26,499 nucleotides of DNA from Ophiosphaerella korrae (Eukaryota; Ascomycota; Dothideomycetes; Pleosporales; Phaeosphaeriaceae). Shown one piece after another: positions 9,051 to 22,058 of this stretch. Both the position numbers and the translations under genes were made by a program. The notes under the pieces are model-generated. The model was not told where the DNA came from. It searched no databases and worked only from the letters and a program-made list of their open reading frames with translations. Each line of letters begins with the position of its first letter. Within the stretch, counting starts at the first letter, position 1. Location: positions 1 to 26,499 of the forward strand of contig JALNQF010000493.1 in assembly GCA_028456385.1 (NCBI GenBank). Direction: 5' to 3'.

Positions 9051-10218
9051 TTTCTTAGAGTAGTTAAGATTATCTTCTAGTTCCTATATTTCTTCCTATA
9101 GTTACCCTTTTTTGTTTATACCTATCTATTTTACTAAGTAGTAGTTTCTACTATTATAAAACTAGTATACTAAGATTTCTTTAACTTTCTATTCTTCTTA
9201 TTCTCTATATATATCTACTTTATACACTAGTAGTTTTACTTCTTATAGTACTTATTCTAGTAGTACTACGTAGAATATTAGGTATATCTTTATCTTACTT
9301 AGTAACTTTAATTTAAATATAACTATTGTAATTTTCTTCTTAATTTTGTATAGTTTAATCTTAATATAATCTAGTTTTAAACTTAATTACTTGCTTTTAA
9401 TATTCTTTTAAACTAACTATACTTTTTCTCTTTCTCTAAATTAAGGTCTCTTTTTATATTTTTTATTATAGTACTTTACTATTTAATTATATAAGAATTC
9501 TATATCTTTTTAGTTAATTATATATTTTATTTATTCTATTTATAAAGTTTTCTTTTTATAAAGTTTAAGATTCTATATTTCTTAGTATTTAGTATATATT
9601 AGGGTTAAATCTATAGTTTATAAAGAAAAGTAATACTCTTATTACTATATTCTTTACGCTATTATATACTAACTATACTATAAGTAGTAACTATACCTAA
9701 TTGTTCTAGTTGTAGTTAAGATAGTATCTTAGGTACTATTCTACTATCTAATTTATTTATTCTAATTGTCTATCTATTTATAGATAATATACTATTAATA
9801 TAGCGTATTATATTCCTAATTATACTATTATTATTTTCTATAGCTTTAATATAAACTTTATATCTTTATCTATAATTATCTTATCTAATATACTATATTA
9901 ACTTATTATAGTTTTTAGGACTTAATATATAGTAACTTCTATCCTACTTTTCTCTTTATATAGCGTAAAGTATATATTCTTTATAAGTTTATCTACTATT
10001 ATTATAATTCTATTATACTTAACTCCTAATATTAGGTCTTTTAACTTTAGTAGCTTTATAATAAAGTCTATTATTATTATTCTCTAAAGTTACTCTAGTA
10101 CTTTAACTAGTTATAGTATCCTATATAGTGTGTATCTATTATACTTATTTTTATAATATTCTATATAGTCTTATAGTACTTCTTCTACTAGTTATCTTAC
10201 TCTTAGGATATAGTAATC

Positions 10219-10381
10219 TATAAGGAGTATTTAGTAAGAGTTAGATATAATAGAATAATAGGTATATTAATAAAGTAAGACAAATCCTTAAAGGATTCGA
10301 ATTATAAAGAGTATTTAGTAGGAGTTAGATATAATAGAATAATAGGTATATTAATAAAGTAAGACAAATCCTTAAAGGATT
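10219..10381. repeat. Direct tandem repeat, 2 x 79 bp
   Basis: 10219-10297 and 10303-10381 are 79 bp copies separated by CGAAT, a period of 84. I count two differences, both A/G. The repeat lies at one end of the foreign insertion and ends each time with CTTAAAGGATT. Confidence 0.9.
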
Positions 10382-10545
10382 TATAGGCTTACGAAGGTGT
10401 TTATATATCTAAGGAGCGCACGTAATCCTAAGTAGCTCTAAGGGTAATCCTAGGGGTGCCTAAGGAGCTTAAAGGGAGGTTTAAAGGGAGAGGCTTAAAG
10501 AGAGGTTTTAGGTAGGGAGAAAAGTACCTGTAATATAATCCCTTA
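10382..10545. other. G-rich, non-repeated part of the insertion
   Basis: This stretch has several AAAGGGAGG/AAAGAGAGG-type purine runs (10470-10520) and two similar GGGTAATCCTAGG/CGTAATCCTAAG units around 10420-10455. No reading frame is recognisable. It is the least AT-rich part of the window before 26423. Confidence 0.6.
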
Positions 10546-13500
10546 GGAGTCTATTTAGTATTTTCTTAATTCTCTAGTATCTATATACTAGTAGCTTATA
10601 GAATTATTGTATAAATTCTCTCTATATCTTGTTTAGTATATACGTTCTTCTATATACTTTTATAATTCCTTCTTAAATTTTAAGTTTTTTTATTTTTTTA
10701 AAAGTTTTTTCTATTTCTTCCTAAATATAATTATCTAGCTCGCTACTCTTTCTTTTAAGTATTATAGCTACCTTAAGTATATTTAAGACTAAGTATCTTT
10801 CTTTATTCTATACTAGAACTATACCTATAGCGCTTACTTCTTTTTATAAGTCTAGTCTTCTACTAAAAGTATTTATAAATTAATTATCTTTCTCTTTTAT
10901 ATATATAATTTCTAAGTTAAATATTAATAAGAATTCCTACTATCTTATATATTATTATAATAGTTCTTTATTTAGTATAAATCCTATAAGATTCCTATAG
11001 TCTATATAGACTTTTATTTAATATTTTACTCTTTATAAGTATACTCTCTATTATTTAAATACTTTATAGATTACTAGTATCTTCTTATTATAAATTAGGT
11101 AATTAAGCTCTACTAGCTTTATTTTCTTAAAGAAGTATTTAACTAAGTATTTTTATTTAGTCTTTAGGTCTTCTTATATTAGTGCTATTCTATAGACTAA
11201 GTTAGATACGTCTATTTTTACTATTACTAGTAGGTCTAGGTTATATATTCTAATAACTAGGTTTTCTATAAACTTCTTCTTATTTATTTTAAATACTTTA
11301 TCGTATTCTTTTATCTATTTAAATAGCGTATCCTTTTTTATAAGTCTAGTTATTAGTTTTATATCTTTAGACTATCTTATTATTAATTTTCTATAAAAGT
11401 TTACTAATCTATAAAATTATTATACTTCTTTTAAGTTCTTTAGTATTAGCTATTTATTAATTAATTTAATATTTCCTAAGTTAATCTTAATTTTTCCTAG
11501 TTCTATAATAAATCTAAGGAAATCTATTTCTTTTATATAAAACTTGTATTTTCTTATTTTAAGAAATAATTTATTTTCTACTAGCTTTTCTAGTACTTTA
11601 TTTATATATTATATATATTCTTCTTCTATTTCTAAGAATATAAGGATATTGTCTAGGTACGTAAATATAAATACGTCTAAGTACTCTCTTAGTACTATAT
11701 TAATTCTTTCTTAAAATACAGCTAGTATATTTACTAGGCTAAATAGTATAACTAAGTATTAATATAGTCTCTATTATATTCTAAATACTATTTTCTATTT
11801 ATTACCTTTCTTAATTCTAATCTAGTAGTATACGTTCTAGATATCTAGTTTTATAAAGATCTCTACTTTTTATATTCTAGCTTATATTTTATCTATTTAT
11901 AGTAGTAGGTATTACTTTTTATTTATAACTACGTTAGTTTTCTTAAAGTCTATACAAAGTTTTTTATTACTTATTTCCTTTTTATTTATAAATATAAGTC
12001 TATATACTACTAGAGATTTAGATTCTTACATCTATCCTTTCTTTATTACGTTCTATATAAATGTTTATTTAATTTTAGACTTTTCTTCTATTTTTTAGTA
12101 GACTAGGCTCTATTTTATGTTTTTACCTTCTTCTAGTTCTATTACTAAGTCCTATAGCTAATATTCTAGAAGGTAGTCTTTAGGTTCTATAAACTATTTC
12201 TCCTATTTCTTATATTCTTTATGGAATTCTCCTTTGTAGGTACTTATATTAGCTTCTAGCTTTTTTTTTTATAGTAGCTAATTTTTCTTATTCTTTAATT
12301 AATATATAGGTTAGTTATTTATAACTATAGTATTCCTAGTATAATTTCTTATTTATTATTAATTATTATTATATCTATAACTATATTATTAATCTTTATC
12401 TCTTCTAGTTCTAGTATAGAGAGAACTATTTTAAACCTAATAAGTTCTTAGAATAGTTTTCCTTTAATTATACTTAACTATTAAGAGTACTTCTTTATTA
12501 TATAATATATTTATTGTATTTCTATAAACTTCTTTAATATAAAGTTTTTTATAGCTTTACTATTAATTATTAATTATACTTTCTTTCTTTAGTATATACC
12601 TATTTTTGTAATATATAGGCCTTTTATACCTTTTAGCTATTTTTACTTAGGCTATTTTATAAATTATCTATTCTTCTAAGGCTATAGCTTTACTTTAAGT
12701 TTATATTCTTTGTATTTTAGATATTTATTATATATACATTTATACTATAGTCTTCCTTAGACGTATTTCTTTAATAGTTTTATTTTAGGCCTTACTACTA
12801 TATAACTTTCTTCTACTATTATTTCTTATCCTTAGATATCTTCTACTAAGATAGCTCTTATATAATTATAGCCTCTTCTTTATATTAGCTATATACTATT
12901 ATTTATTTTAGAGTTCTTATATATAATATAATTTATATCTAGATATAATATCTATAATACTTTAAAGTATACTAGGTATTTTAGGTTTATAATTTTGTTA
13001 TCTCCTTCTTAGTACTTGTCTTTCCTAGGTATATCTATTATTAAGATATAGTATACTACTAGTACTCTTAGTAAATAAGCTTTATTAATCTATTATATCT
13101 TTTTTATAAGGTACTACTACTTTCTTTATATAAGTATTCTTCTTACTATAACTATATATTATTTTATCTATTCTTAAAATAGTATAAACTTTATCTCTTT
13201 AGAATTACGTTCTTTTTAGTCTTTATATACTTACTCTATACTTATAACTAGTAAGTATTTTTAAATAAACTTCTAATCTTTATTTTATTCTTTTATATCT
13301 ATAGTTATATAACTATTAGAGCTATAGATATCTAGCTAAGTATATTCTATACCTCTTATACTAACTTATCTTTTACTTTCTTATAGTCTTTTAGAGAAAG
13401 CTATAGTAGTTTCTTTATCTAGTACTAGTTCTTTAGCCTAGATTAATAGAATCTAGGGCTTTTTCCCTTCTAAGTCTTCTACTAGTAGGTCTATTATATA

Positions 13501-14572
13501 TACTATCTCTTCTAGCTACGCTTTTATTTTTTTTTATTACTACTACTCTACTTTTCTATAAGAAGTATTCTACTCTTTACTTTCTAGAAAAGTATATATA
13601 GTAGTTATCTTTATAATAAAAGGTCTAATAAAGTATTATATATTATATTTCTTTACTTCTAGCTACTTTTTTCTAAGGTTTAGCTTATACTTATAGTACT
13701 TCTTTCTTCTTTTTAGTTATCTTTAACTATATTTCTTTCTTTAAGTCTTTACTTTTATAATCTTTTATAAAGTATCCTAGTTTCTTATATTTATAATATA
13801 CTATATCTTTCTTCTTTTATAATTAGTAGTATTTTACGTAGTAGCTTTTCTTACTATAGTTAAAGTATATAAAGTCTTTATTCTTCTTCTTTTTTCTATC
13901 CTTATTAGTATTAAGGATTATAGGATCTCTACTATTCTAGTTTCTTAGTTAGCTCCTATACTTATTCTTTCTCTATTTTTAGAGGTTATTGTTAATTTAT
14001 ATTACTTTTTATTTTTAAGCTTCTAATATCCTTAGTTTTTCTATATAAATTATTTCGTATCTAATTTTTATATTTAGTCCTTATTTAAATCGTAATATTA
14101 AGGATACTTTATTCTATTCTATATTTTATACTAATTATTTAAATTATAATATATATTCTAGAATACTCTTACTTTATATAAGCCTTTTAAGTTTCTTTTT
14201 AGCTTATTAAGTAATATATATATCTTTAAATACTACTCTTATTTATTTTAAAAAGTATTTATAACTTCTAAAGATAGCTCTTATTTTATCCTTTTAGTTT
14301 ATTACTATATATATTGTATAGTCTATCTAATAGGGTTTAAACTATTTTATTATATCTTCTTTAAGTTATATTCTAATATATATTACCTTTTTATCTTCTC
14401 TATTAAAATATAGTACTTATATATTAATCTAGAGTTATACTAAAGCTATAAAGGGTCTTAGGTTTTTTCTTATTTTATTAAACTTCTTAAGTATAAGTAT
14501 CTTTAGTAGTTTCTTTATTATACTTATTTCTAAGCGTTATATAATTAACTCTATTTAGTTCTATCTTTTAAT

Positions 14573-14577
14573 AATAG
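14573..14577. repeat. Putative left target-site copy for element B (AATAG)
   Basis: These are the five bases of D gag immediately before B's LTR start. The partner copy would follow B's 3' LTR, which is not in the window, so this is a prediction from the 5 bp duplication seen for C. Confidence 0.35.
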
Positions 14578-15019
14578 TATTATACTAGTAATAAAAGAAA
14601 TTAAGATAGAACTAATTAATCTTAACTTAGTTACTAATAAAGACAAGTAGGGTAACAACCTTAACTAAGAGACTACTTACAATTAGAATACGTAGGTAAT
14701 TTCTTAATCTATTAAGTATATAGATAAAATATAATTATAGATTAATAGATTAGTAATCTATAATCTATAGTTACTAAGACTAGATATAAGTAATAGATTA
14801 ATAGATTAGTAGGAATATATAATTAGTAGTAATACGTATTATTAAGATAGTATTAGTAATCTAATCTTTAACTAAGAACGCTAATACTTAATATTATATA
14901 CACAAATTAACTATTATTTATAGTTATTACTAATTATAATATAAGCTTTTATTATTACCTTATAATCTACTAATAACTCTAGAGGTTATTAGGAAGTTAA
15001 CCCTAGTATACCTATTATA
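14578..15019 (+). repeat. 5' LTR of element B
   Basis: It starts TATTATAC where D's gag homology stops, and ends CTATTATA directly before the CCTTACTAATT internal start. At about 442 bp it is longer and more diverged than the 429 bp LTRs, with altered spacing around the hairpin region, but its gag neighbour confirms its identity. Confidence 0.82.
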
Positions 15020-15455
15020 CCTTACTAATTTAGTTATTACAAGAAGTAAAACGTAAGTAGCGTATAGTCTAGCTAATATAATAGTAGAAAGTTTAACTAA
15101 ATAAGTAGCTAAAGTACCTATAAGTTATTATAAATTAGATAATATAGTATAGAAAGTAATTAGAGATTATATAAACAACCTAATCTTAGAGAAAGAAGAT
15201 ATAAAGATAGTAATTAATACTTTAGAAATATAGAATAGAGAACTATAAGACTACTTAAAGTAAAATAAAGTATAAATTAAAGCTATTATTAAAGGCTAAA
15301 ACTAGATAGAACTAATTACTTAAAGACTAGAGATAAGTATAATAAAGAAACTACCTAAGATACTTATTCTTAAAAAATTTAATAGAATAAAAGAAAAACT
15401 AAGACCTTTTATAATATTAATATAACTCTAGATAGATATATAAGTACTATACTTT
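15020..15455 (+). pseudogene. gag, first part, element B
   Basis: It corresponds to A 175-607, from just inside the LTR to the ...V-L-Y-F segment of the conserved gag region. In-frame TAG and TAA are frequent and no start codon is identifiable. The piece ends exactly at the target site of C (ACTTT 15451-15455) and resumes at 22488. Confidence 0.85.
15451..15455. repeat. Left target-site duplication of element C (ACTTT)
   Basis: ACTTT precedes the first base of C's LTR and is repeated at 22488-22492. Removing C and one copy gives GTACTATACTTTAATATAG, the uninterrupted sequence at ~595-613 of element A. Confidence 0.92.
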
Positions 15456-15884
15456 TATAACGAGCTACCTATTATTAACTACAAGTACCTATTTTAAAGA
15501 AGTTAGTAGATTGTAAGGTAATAGTAAAAGCTTGTATTATAATCTATAATAACTATAAATAATAGAAGATATTTTATAACTATCTTGTATTAGCGTTCTA
15601 TAGTTAAAGGATTAAATTACTAATACTATCTTAATAATACGTATCCTACTAACTATATACTTGTTATAATCTATAATCTATAGCTACTAAGATTAGTAGA
15701 TTATAGATTGTCCTAATCTATAATCTATTAATACTAAGAGTCTATAGATTATAGATTAGTCTAGGTATCCTAGTTATATATAGTCTCCTAATTAAGATTA
15801 TTACTCTACTTATCTTATACTTTATTAGTACTTAAGTTAAGACTAATTAGTTCTATTGTAATTCCTTCTATTATACCTATAATA
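15456..15884 (-). repeat. 3' LTR of element C
   Basis: 429 bp, bounded by ACTTT on the left and by a purine tract (reverse complement TTAGGAAGAGTAATAG) on the right. It contains the double inverted-repeat block at about 15665-15755. Confidence 0.92.
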
Positions 15885-15900
15885 CTATTACTCTTCCTAA
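15885..15900 (-). other. Polypurine tract of element C
   Basis: On the minus strand this reads TTAGGAAGAGTAATAG and abuts the 3' LTR start. It is equivalent to 6331-6345 in A. Confidence 0.65.
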
Positions 15901-16025
15901 GTAGGTCCTAGTTTACTTATCCTAGAGCTAGAGTTATTAGTCTAGTTTCTTTATTAATATAAAGTTCTTTATCCTCTTTTATACCTATTTTATCTATACG
16001 TTATTACTATCTTCTTACTAATTAC

Positions 16026-16587
16026 GTACTACGTAATAGTATTAAAATATTTTCTTACTCTTGTTATACTTCTCTTAAGTTAAATCCTAAGTCTCTTCTT
16101 TATATTATTTCTATAAATAATAGTAGGGCTTATAAAGCGTATATTTATATAAATATACGTAGTTCTTATAATATATCTAGTATTTCTCTTTCTAAGTATA
16201 CGTTTATTATACTTATTCTTACGTCTAGGCTTAATAATAATAGGGAAAGCTATTAACTAGACTTAAAAGAAATTACTATCTTAAATTATAGAAGCTAAAG
16301 CTAAGTATAAGCGTATCTAGGAGCTTATATAGAGTAAGCTAGTAGAGAATTAAGCTTATCTCTTTTATCTTTATAAGATAAAGGCTTTAAATAATAAGAA
16401 ATTAGCTAAGTAGTTAGTAGCTCTAGAAGCTAAGCTAGATCTAGATAAGGCGTTTAGTATTACTATAGTAGGTCTTACGCTAGACGTCTTTATTATCTCT
16501 CTATCTATTATTAGTAGTGTTAGTTCTCTTAGTTTACTACTAGGCGTTCTAGAAGGTTTTAACTTTAGTAGTCTTCTAGTTTCTTAA
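16026..16587 (+). pseudogene. Antisense coding-like region, element C
   Basis: The orientation is opposite to C's gag-pol. Frame a is open from 16026 (GTA-CTA-CGT-AAT) to the TAA at 16254-16256, exactly 231 bp as in A and G. Frame b overlaps its end and continues to about 16587. It reads EAKAKYKRI, KLVEN, KIKALNNKKLAK, ALEAKLDLDKAFS and DVFIISLSIISS, with stops only as TAA/TAG where Gln is plausible. The A-copy ATG of frame b reads ATA here. A Lys/Leu/Glu-rich helix is the main predicted feature. The 3' end overlaps the antisense of the pol chromodomain. Transcription would have to start in or near the 3' LTR. Unknown function. Confidence 0.5.
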
Positions 16588-19500
16588 AGTAATTAAAGTT
16601 ATCTTCTAGTTCCTATATTTTCTCTTATAGTTATCCTTTCTTGTCTATTCTTATCTATTCTACTAAGTAATAGTTTCTTCTATTATAGAACTAGTATACT
16701 AGGATTTTCTTAACTTTTTATTCTTCTTATTCTCTATACGTATCTACTTTATATACTAGTAGTTTTACCTTTTATAGTACTTATTCTAGTAGAGCTACGT
16801 AAAATATTAGGTATATCTTTATCTTGTTTAGTAGCTTTAATTTAAATATAACTAGTATAACTTTCTTTTTAATCTTATATAGTTTTATCTTAACGTAGTC
16901 TAATTTTAAACTTAGTTATTTACTCTTAATATTCTTCTTTACTAACTATACTTTTTCTCTCTTTCTAAATTAAGGTCCCTCTTTATACTTCTTGTTATAG
17001 TACTCTATTATTTAATTATACAAGAATTCTACGTCTTATCTTAGTTAATTATATATATCTTTAAGTCTATTAGCGAAGTTTTTTCCTCTTAGGGACTAAG
17101 ATATCTAGTTTCTTAGTATCTAGTATATATTAGGTTTAAATCTATAGTTCGCGAAGAAAGGTAATACTCTTATTACTATATTTTTTACGCTATTGTATAC
17201 TAACTATACTATAGGTAGTAGCTATACCTAATTATTCTAGTTATAGTTAAGGTAGTATCTTAAGTATTGTTCTACTATCTAATTTATTCGTTCTAACTAT
17301 CTATCTATCTATAAGTAGTATACTGTAGATATTACTTATTATATTTCTAATTGCGCTATTATTATTCTCTATAGTTTTAATATAAATCTTATATCTTTAT
17401 TTAAAATAATTTTATCTAGTAGTCTATATTAACTAATTATAGTTCCTATAATCTAATATATAGTAACCTCTATCTTACTCTTCTTTTTATATAGTTTAAA
17501 GTATATATACTTTATAAGTTTATTTACTATTATTAAGATTCTATTATATATAACTCTTAATATTAGGTCCTTAGACTTTAGTAGCTTTGTAATAAAGTCT
17601 ATTGTAATAACTCTCTATAGTTATTCTAGTACTTCTACTAGTTATAGTATTCTATATAGTACGTATCTATTATATTTATTCTTATAATATTCTATATAGT
17701 CTTATAGTACTTCTATTACTAATTATCTTACTTTTAGAATATAGTAGTCTTGTAGTAGTCTATCTAATATCTTCTCGATACCTTAGTAACTATATACTAG
17801 TAATTTATAGAATTATTATATAAATTCTCTCTAGATCTTGTTTAGAATATATATTCTTCTATAAGCTTATATAAATCCTTCTTAGATTTCTAGCTTTTCT
17901 ATTTCTTTAGATACTTCTTATATTATTTTCTAAATTTATTTATCTAGCTTATTACTTATTCTTTTAAGTATTACAGCTATTTTAGGTATATTTAAGACTA
18001 AATATCTTTCTTCGTTCTTAACTAGAACTATACTAGTAGCGCTTACTTCTTCTTATAAGTCTAGTCTTCTACTAAGAGTATCTATAAGCTAATTATCTTT
18101 CCCTTTTATATATATAATTTCTATATTAAATATTAATAGGAATTCCTACTATTTTATATAGTATTGTAATAGCTCTTTATTTATTATAAATCTTATAAGA
18201 TTCTTATAGTCTATATAAACCTTTATTATATACTTTACTTCTTATAAGTATACTTTCTATTACTTAAATACTTTATAGATTACTAGTATCTCTTTATTAT
18301 AGATTAGGTAGTTAAGTTATACTATTTTTATCTTCTTAGTAAAGTATTTAACTAAGTATTCTTTTTTAGTCTCTAGGTCTTCTTATATTAGTGCTATTCT
18401 ATAGACTAAGTTAGATATATCTATTTTTACTACTACTAGTAAGTCTAGGTTATATATTCTAATAACTAGGTTTTCTATAAACTTCTTCTTAATTTTTCTA
18501 AATACCTTGTTATATTCTTTTATCTATTTAAATAGTATATCTTTTTTTATAAGTCTTGTAATTAGTTCTATATTTTTAGAATATCTTACTATTAACTTTC
18601 TATAAAAGTTAGCTAGTCTATAAAATTATTATACCTCTTTTAGGTTTTTTAGTGTTAGCTATTTATTAATTAAGCTAATCTTTTCTAGGTTAATCTTAAT
18701 CTTTCCTAGTTTAATAACAAATTTAAGAAAGTCTATTTTTTTTATATAGAATTTATATTTTCTTATCTTAAAAAATAGTTTATTTTCTACTAGTTTCTCT
18801 AGTACTATGTATATATACTATATATATTCTTCTTCTATTTCTAAAAATATAAAGATATCGTCTAGATATATAAATATAAATACGTCTAAGTACTCTCTTA
18901 GTACTATATTAATTCTTTTATAAAATACTACTAGTATATTTATTAAGCTAAATAGTATAACTAGGTACTTATATAGTTTATATTATGTTCTAAACGCTAT
19001 TTTCTACTTATTACTTTTTTTAATTCTAATCTAGTAGTATATATTCTAAATATCTAGTTTTATAAAGATCTTTACTCTTTATAGCCTATCTTGTATCTTA
19101 TCTATCTATAGTAATAGGTATTAGTTTTTATTTATAATTACGTTAGTTTTTCTAAAATCTACGTAGGGTCTTTTATTACTTATTCCCTTTTTATCTATAA
19201 ATATTAGTCTATATACTACTAAAGATTTAGATTCTCTTATCTATCTCTTTTTTATTACGTTTTGTATAAATACTTATTTAATTTTAGATTCTTTTTCTAT
19301 TTTTTAGTAGACTAGGCTCTATCCTACGTTTTTACTTTCTTCTAGTTCTATTACTAAATCCTATAGTTAATATTCTAGAAGGTAATCTTCTAGCTCTATA
19401 AGCTATTTTTCCTATTTTCTATTTTCTTTAAAGAATTCTCCTTTATAGGTACTTATATTAGCTTTTAATATATTTATTCTATTATAATTAATCTTTTCTA

Positions 19501-22057
19501 TTTTCTAATTAATATATAGGTTAGTTATCTATAACTATAGTATACCTAATATTATATCTTATTTATTATTAATTGTTGTTATATCTATAATTATATTCTT
19601 AATCTTTATCTCTTCTATTTTAAGTATTAAGAGAACTGTTTTAAATCTAATAGGTTCTTAGAATAGTTTTCTTTTAATTATACTTAGTTATTAAGGGTAC
19701 TTCTTTATTATATACTTTATTCTTTATTTTTTTACAAACTTCTTTAATATAAAGTTTCTTATAGCTCTACTATTAATTATTATTTATACTTTCTTTCTTT
19801 AGTATATACTTATTTTTGTAATATATAAGCCTCTTATACCTTTTAGCTTTTCTTACTTAAGTAGTTTTGTAAATTATCTATCTTTTTAGAGCTATAACCC
19901 TACTTTAAGTTTATATATCTTATATTTTAAATATTTATTATTTGTATATTTATACTATAGTCTTCCCTAGATATATTTCTTAGTTAGTTTAGGTCTAGGT
20001 TTTACTACTACGTATCTATCTTCTAGGATTATTTCTTATCCTTAGATATTTTCTACTAAGATTACTCTTATATAGTTATAGCCTTTTCTTCTTATAAGCT
20101 ATATATTATTATTTACTTTAGAGTTTCTATATATAATATAATTCTTATCTAGGTATAATATCTATAATACTTTAAAATATACTAGATATTCTAGATCTAT
20201 TATTTTATTATCTCCTTCTTAATATTTATCTTTACTAGGTATATTTATTATTAGGATATAGTATACTACTAGTACTTATAGTATATAGGCTTTATTAATC
20301 TATTACGTTTTTCTTATAAAGTACTACTATTCTCTTTATATAAGTATCTTTCCTACTATAACTATATATTACTTTATCTATTCTTAGAATAGTATAAACT
20401 TTATTTCTTTAAGGTTACGTTCTTTCTAATCTTTATACGCTTCCTCTATACTTATAACTATAGAGTATATCTAAATAAACTTCTATTTTTTATTTTATTC
20501 CTCTATATCTATTATTATATAGCTATTATAGCTATATATTATTAGCTAGGTATACTCTATATCTCTTACGCTAACCTACTTCTTACTTCTTCTTAGTCCT
20601 TTAGAAGTAGTTATAGTAGTCTCTTTATCTAGTACTAGTCTTTTAGCCTAGATTAATAGTACTAGGAGCTCTTCTCTTTCTAAGTCTTCTATTAGTAAGT
20701 CTATTACTTAAGCTATTTCTTTTAGCTAAGCTTTTATTCTTTCTTTTATTATAGCTACTCTATACCTTTGTTTCTATAAGAACTATACTACTCCTTATTT
20801 ACTAGAAAAATATATATAGTAGTTATTATTATAATAAAAGGTCTAGTAGAGTATTATATATTATACTTCTTTACTCTTAGCTACCTTTTCCTAAGGTTTA
20901 GCTTATACTTATAGTACTTCTTTCTTCTTTTTAGTTATTTTTAACTAAGTTTTTTTCTTTAGGTCTTTACTCTTATAATCTTTTATAAAGTGTCCTAGTT
21001 TCCTATATTTATAGTATACTATATCCTTCTTTAACTTAGATCTATAATTCTTTATATAGTAGCCTAGTTTACTATAGTTAAAGTATATAAAGTCTTTATT
21101 CTTCTTCTTTTTCCTATCCTTATTAGTATTAAGGATTATAGGGTCTCCCTTGTTATAGTTCTAGGTGTAACCTCTATATTTATTCTTCTTCTATTCTTAA
21201 AGATTATTATTAATCTATATTACTTATTACTTTAGAGCTTCTAGTATCCTTAGTTTCTCTATATATATTATCTTGTATTAGATCTTAGAGTTAAGTCCTT
21301 ATTTAAATCGTAATATTAAGGCTAACTTATTCTATTCTATATTCTATAATAGTTATTTAAACTATAATATATATTTAAGAATACTCTAGTTCTATATAAG
21401 CTTTTCTAGCTACTCTTTAGCTTATCTAGTAATATCTATATCTCTAAACGCTACTCTTATTCGTTTAGTAAAGTATTTATAACTTCTAAAAATAGCTCTA
21501 GTTTTATCCTTCTAGGTTATTAGAGAATATATCGTGTAGTCTATCTAGTAAGGCTTATACTATCTTATTACATCTTCTTTAAGGTGTAATCTAATATATA
21601 TTACTTTCTTTTCCTCTATATTAAAGTATAGTACTTATATATTTATCTAGAGTTGTGCTAATATAATAAAAGGTCTTAGTTTCTCCCTTATTCTATTAAA
21701 TTTCTTAAGGATAGGTATCTTTAGTAGTTTCTTTATTATACTTATCTCTAGCCTTTAAGTAATTAGTTCTATTTAGTTCTATCCTTAGATAATAGCTTTA
21801 ATCTATACCTCGTTTTACTTTGTATAATCTTATAGTTCCTTGTTCTACGTCTCTAAGGTATTAATTACTATTTTTATATCCTCTTTTTTAGAGATTAGGT
21901 TATTTATATAATCTCTAACTACTTTCTATATAGTATTATCTAACTTATAACTACTTAAGGGTGCTTTTACTACTTATTTAGTTAAACTTTCTACTATTAT
22001 ATTAGTTAGACTATGCGTTACTTACGCTTTACTTCTTGTAATAACTAAATTAGTAAG
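16565..22057 (-). pseudogene. gag-pol polyprotein pseudogene of element C
   Basis: The same single-frame polyprotein as in A, about 1,830 codons, with a length difference of about 3 bp across the whole frame. All motifs sit in one codon phase: CCHC knuckle 1 from 21085 with Cys to Tyr, and knuckle 2 with its His kept; protease NSRA (family DSGA) 19763-19774; RT YLDD intact at 18857-18868; integrase first D 17597, second D changed to N (AAT) at 17399-17401, E intact at 17291-17293; chromodomain ~16590-16720; stop ~16565. The D/N-to-E spacing is again 35 residues. Inactivation is by TAG/TAA and missense changes, with no detected frameshift. C and A have lost different catalytic residues, as expected for independent RIP hits. 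Confidence 0.9.
18857..18868 (-). other. Intact RT catalytic box YLDD in element C
   Basis: The reverse complement reads TAT CTA GAC GAT. Both catalytic Asp codons are retained, whereas A, B and D read YLDN. The surrounding frame still contains stop codons, so no active enzyme is implied. Confidence 0.85.
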
Positions 22058-22058
22058 G

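Larger units (their letters stand above)
10219..10545 (-). mobile_element. ~330 bp foreign insertion in D integrase, possible solo LTR
   Basis: A, B and C have no counterpart. The insert is richer in G and C than its surroundings (GCGCACG, AGGGGTGCC). Read on the minus strand it begins TAAGGGATTATATTACAGG and ends ...ACTCCTTATA, compatible with TG...CA ends after RIP, with a short inverted TAAGG/CCTTA at the tips. A TATATAAACACC-like box (TATA-like, window 10400-10410) sits upstream of a repeated segment. This layout suggests a solo LTR of an unrelated retrotransposon. Short similar flanks are present, but the exact duplication is ambiguous. A MITE or another small element remains possible. 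Confidence 0.45.
8418..14577 (-). mobile_element. Element D: older chromovirus copy, interrupted by B
   Basis: This is the internal region of a minus-strand copy with its 3' LTR at 7985-8417. Its 5' end is cut within gag exactly where B's LTR starts. The missing gag start and 5' LTR should lie beyond B's far end, outside the window. Its 3' non-coding part, adjoining LTR end and purine tract all differ from A, C and E, which suggests a separate subfamily or a recombinant. Confidence 0.8.
9036..14577 (-). pseudogene. gag-pol pseudogene of element D, 5'-truncated
   Basis: This minus-strand copy lacks about the first 90 gag codons because element B is inserted at 14578. Recognisable pieces are: the CCHC knuckle region ~13790-13867 with Cys changed to Tyr; protease box NSKA (family DSGA) 12553-12564; RT box YLDN ending at 11650; integrase first Asp codon 10066-10068; end of the chromodomain and stop near 9036. 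Codon phase changes between knuckles and protease, protease and RT, RT and integrase, and integrase and the end, so several indels have accumulated. The T10 run at ~12261 is one candidate site. A ~330 bp insertion interrupts the integrase zinc region. D is the most decayed copy here, in keeping with its being oldest in the nest. Confidence 0.85.

Noticed and set aside
10219..10381. CRISPR array
   Set aside because: Only two long repeats with a 5 bp spacer; a tandem duplication inside an inserted element, in a fungal-type context.
12255..12275. Poly-T run as a terminator or a non-LTR element tail
   Set aside because: It sits inside D pol between the protease and RT remnants with family homology on both sides; more likely homopolymer slippage.
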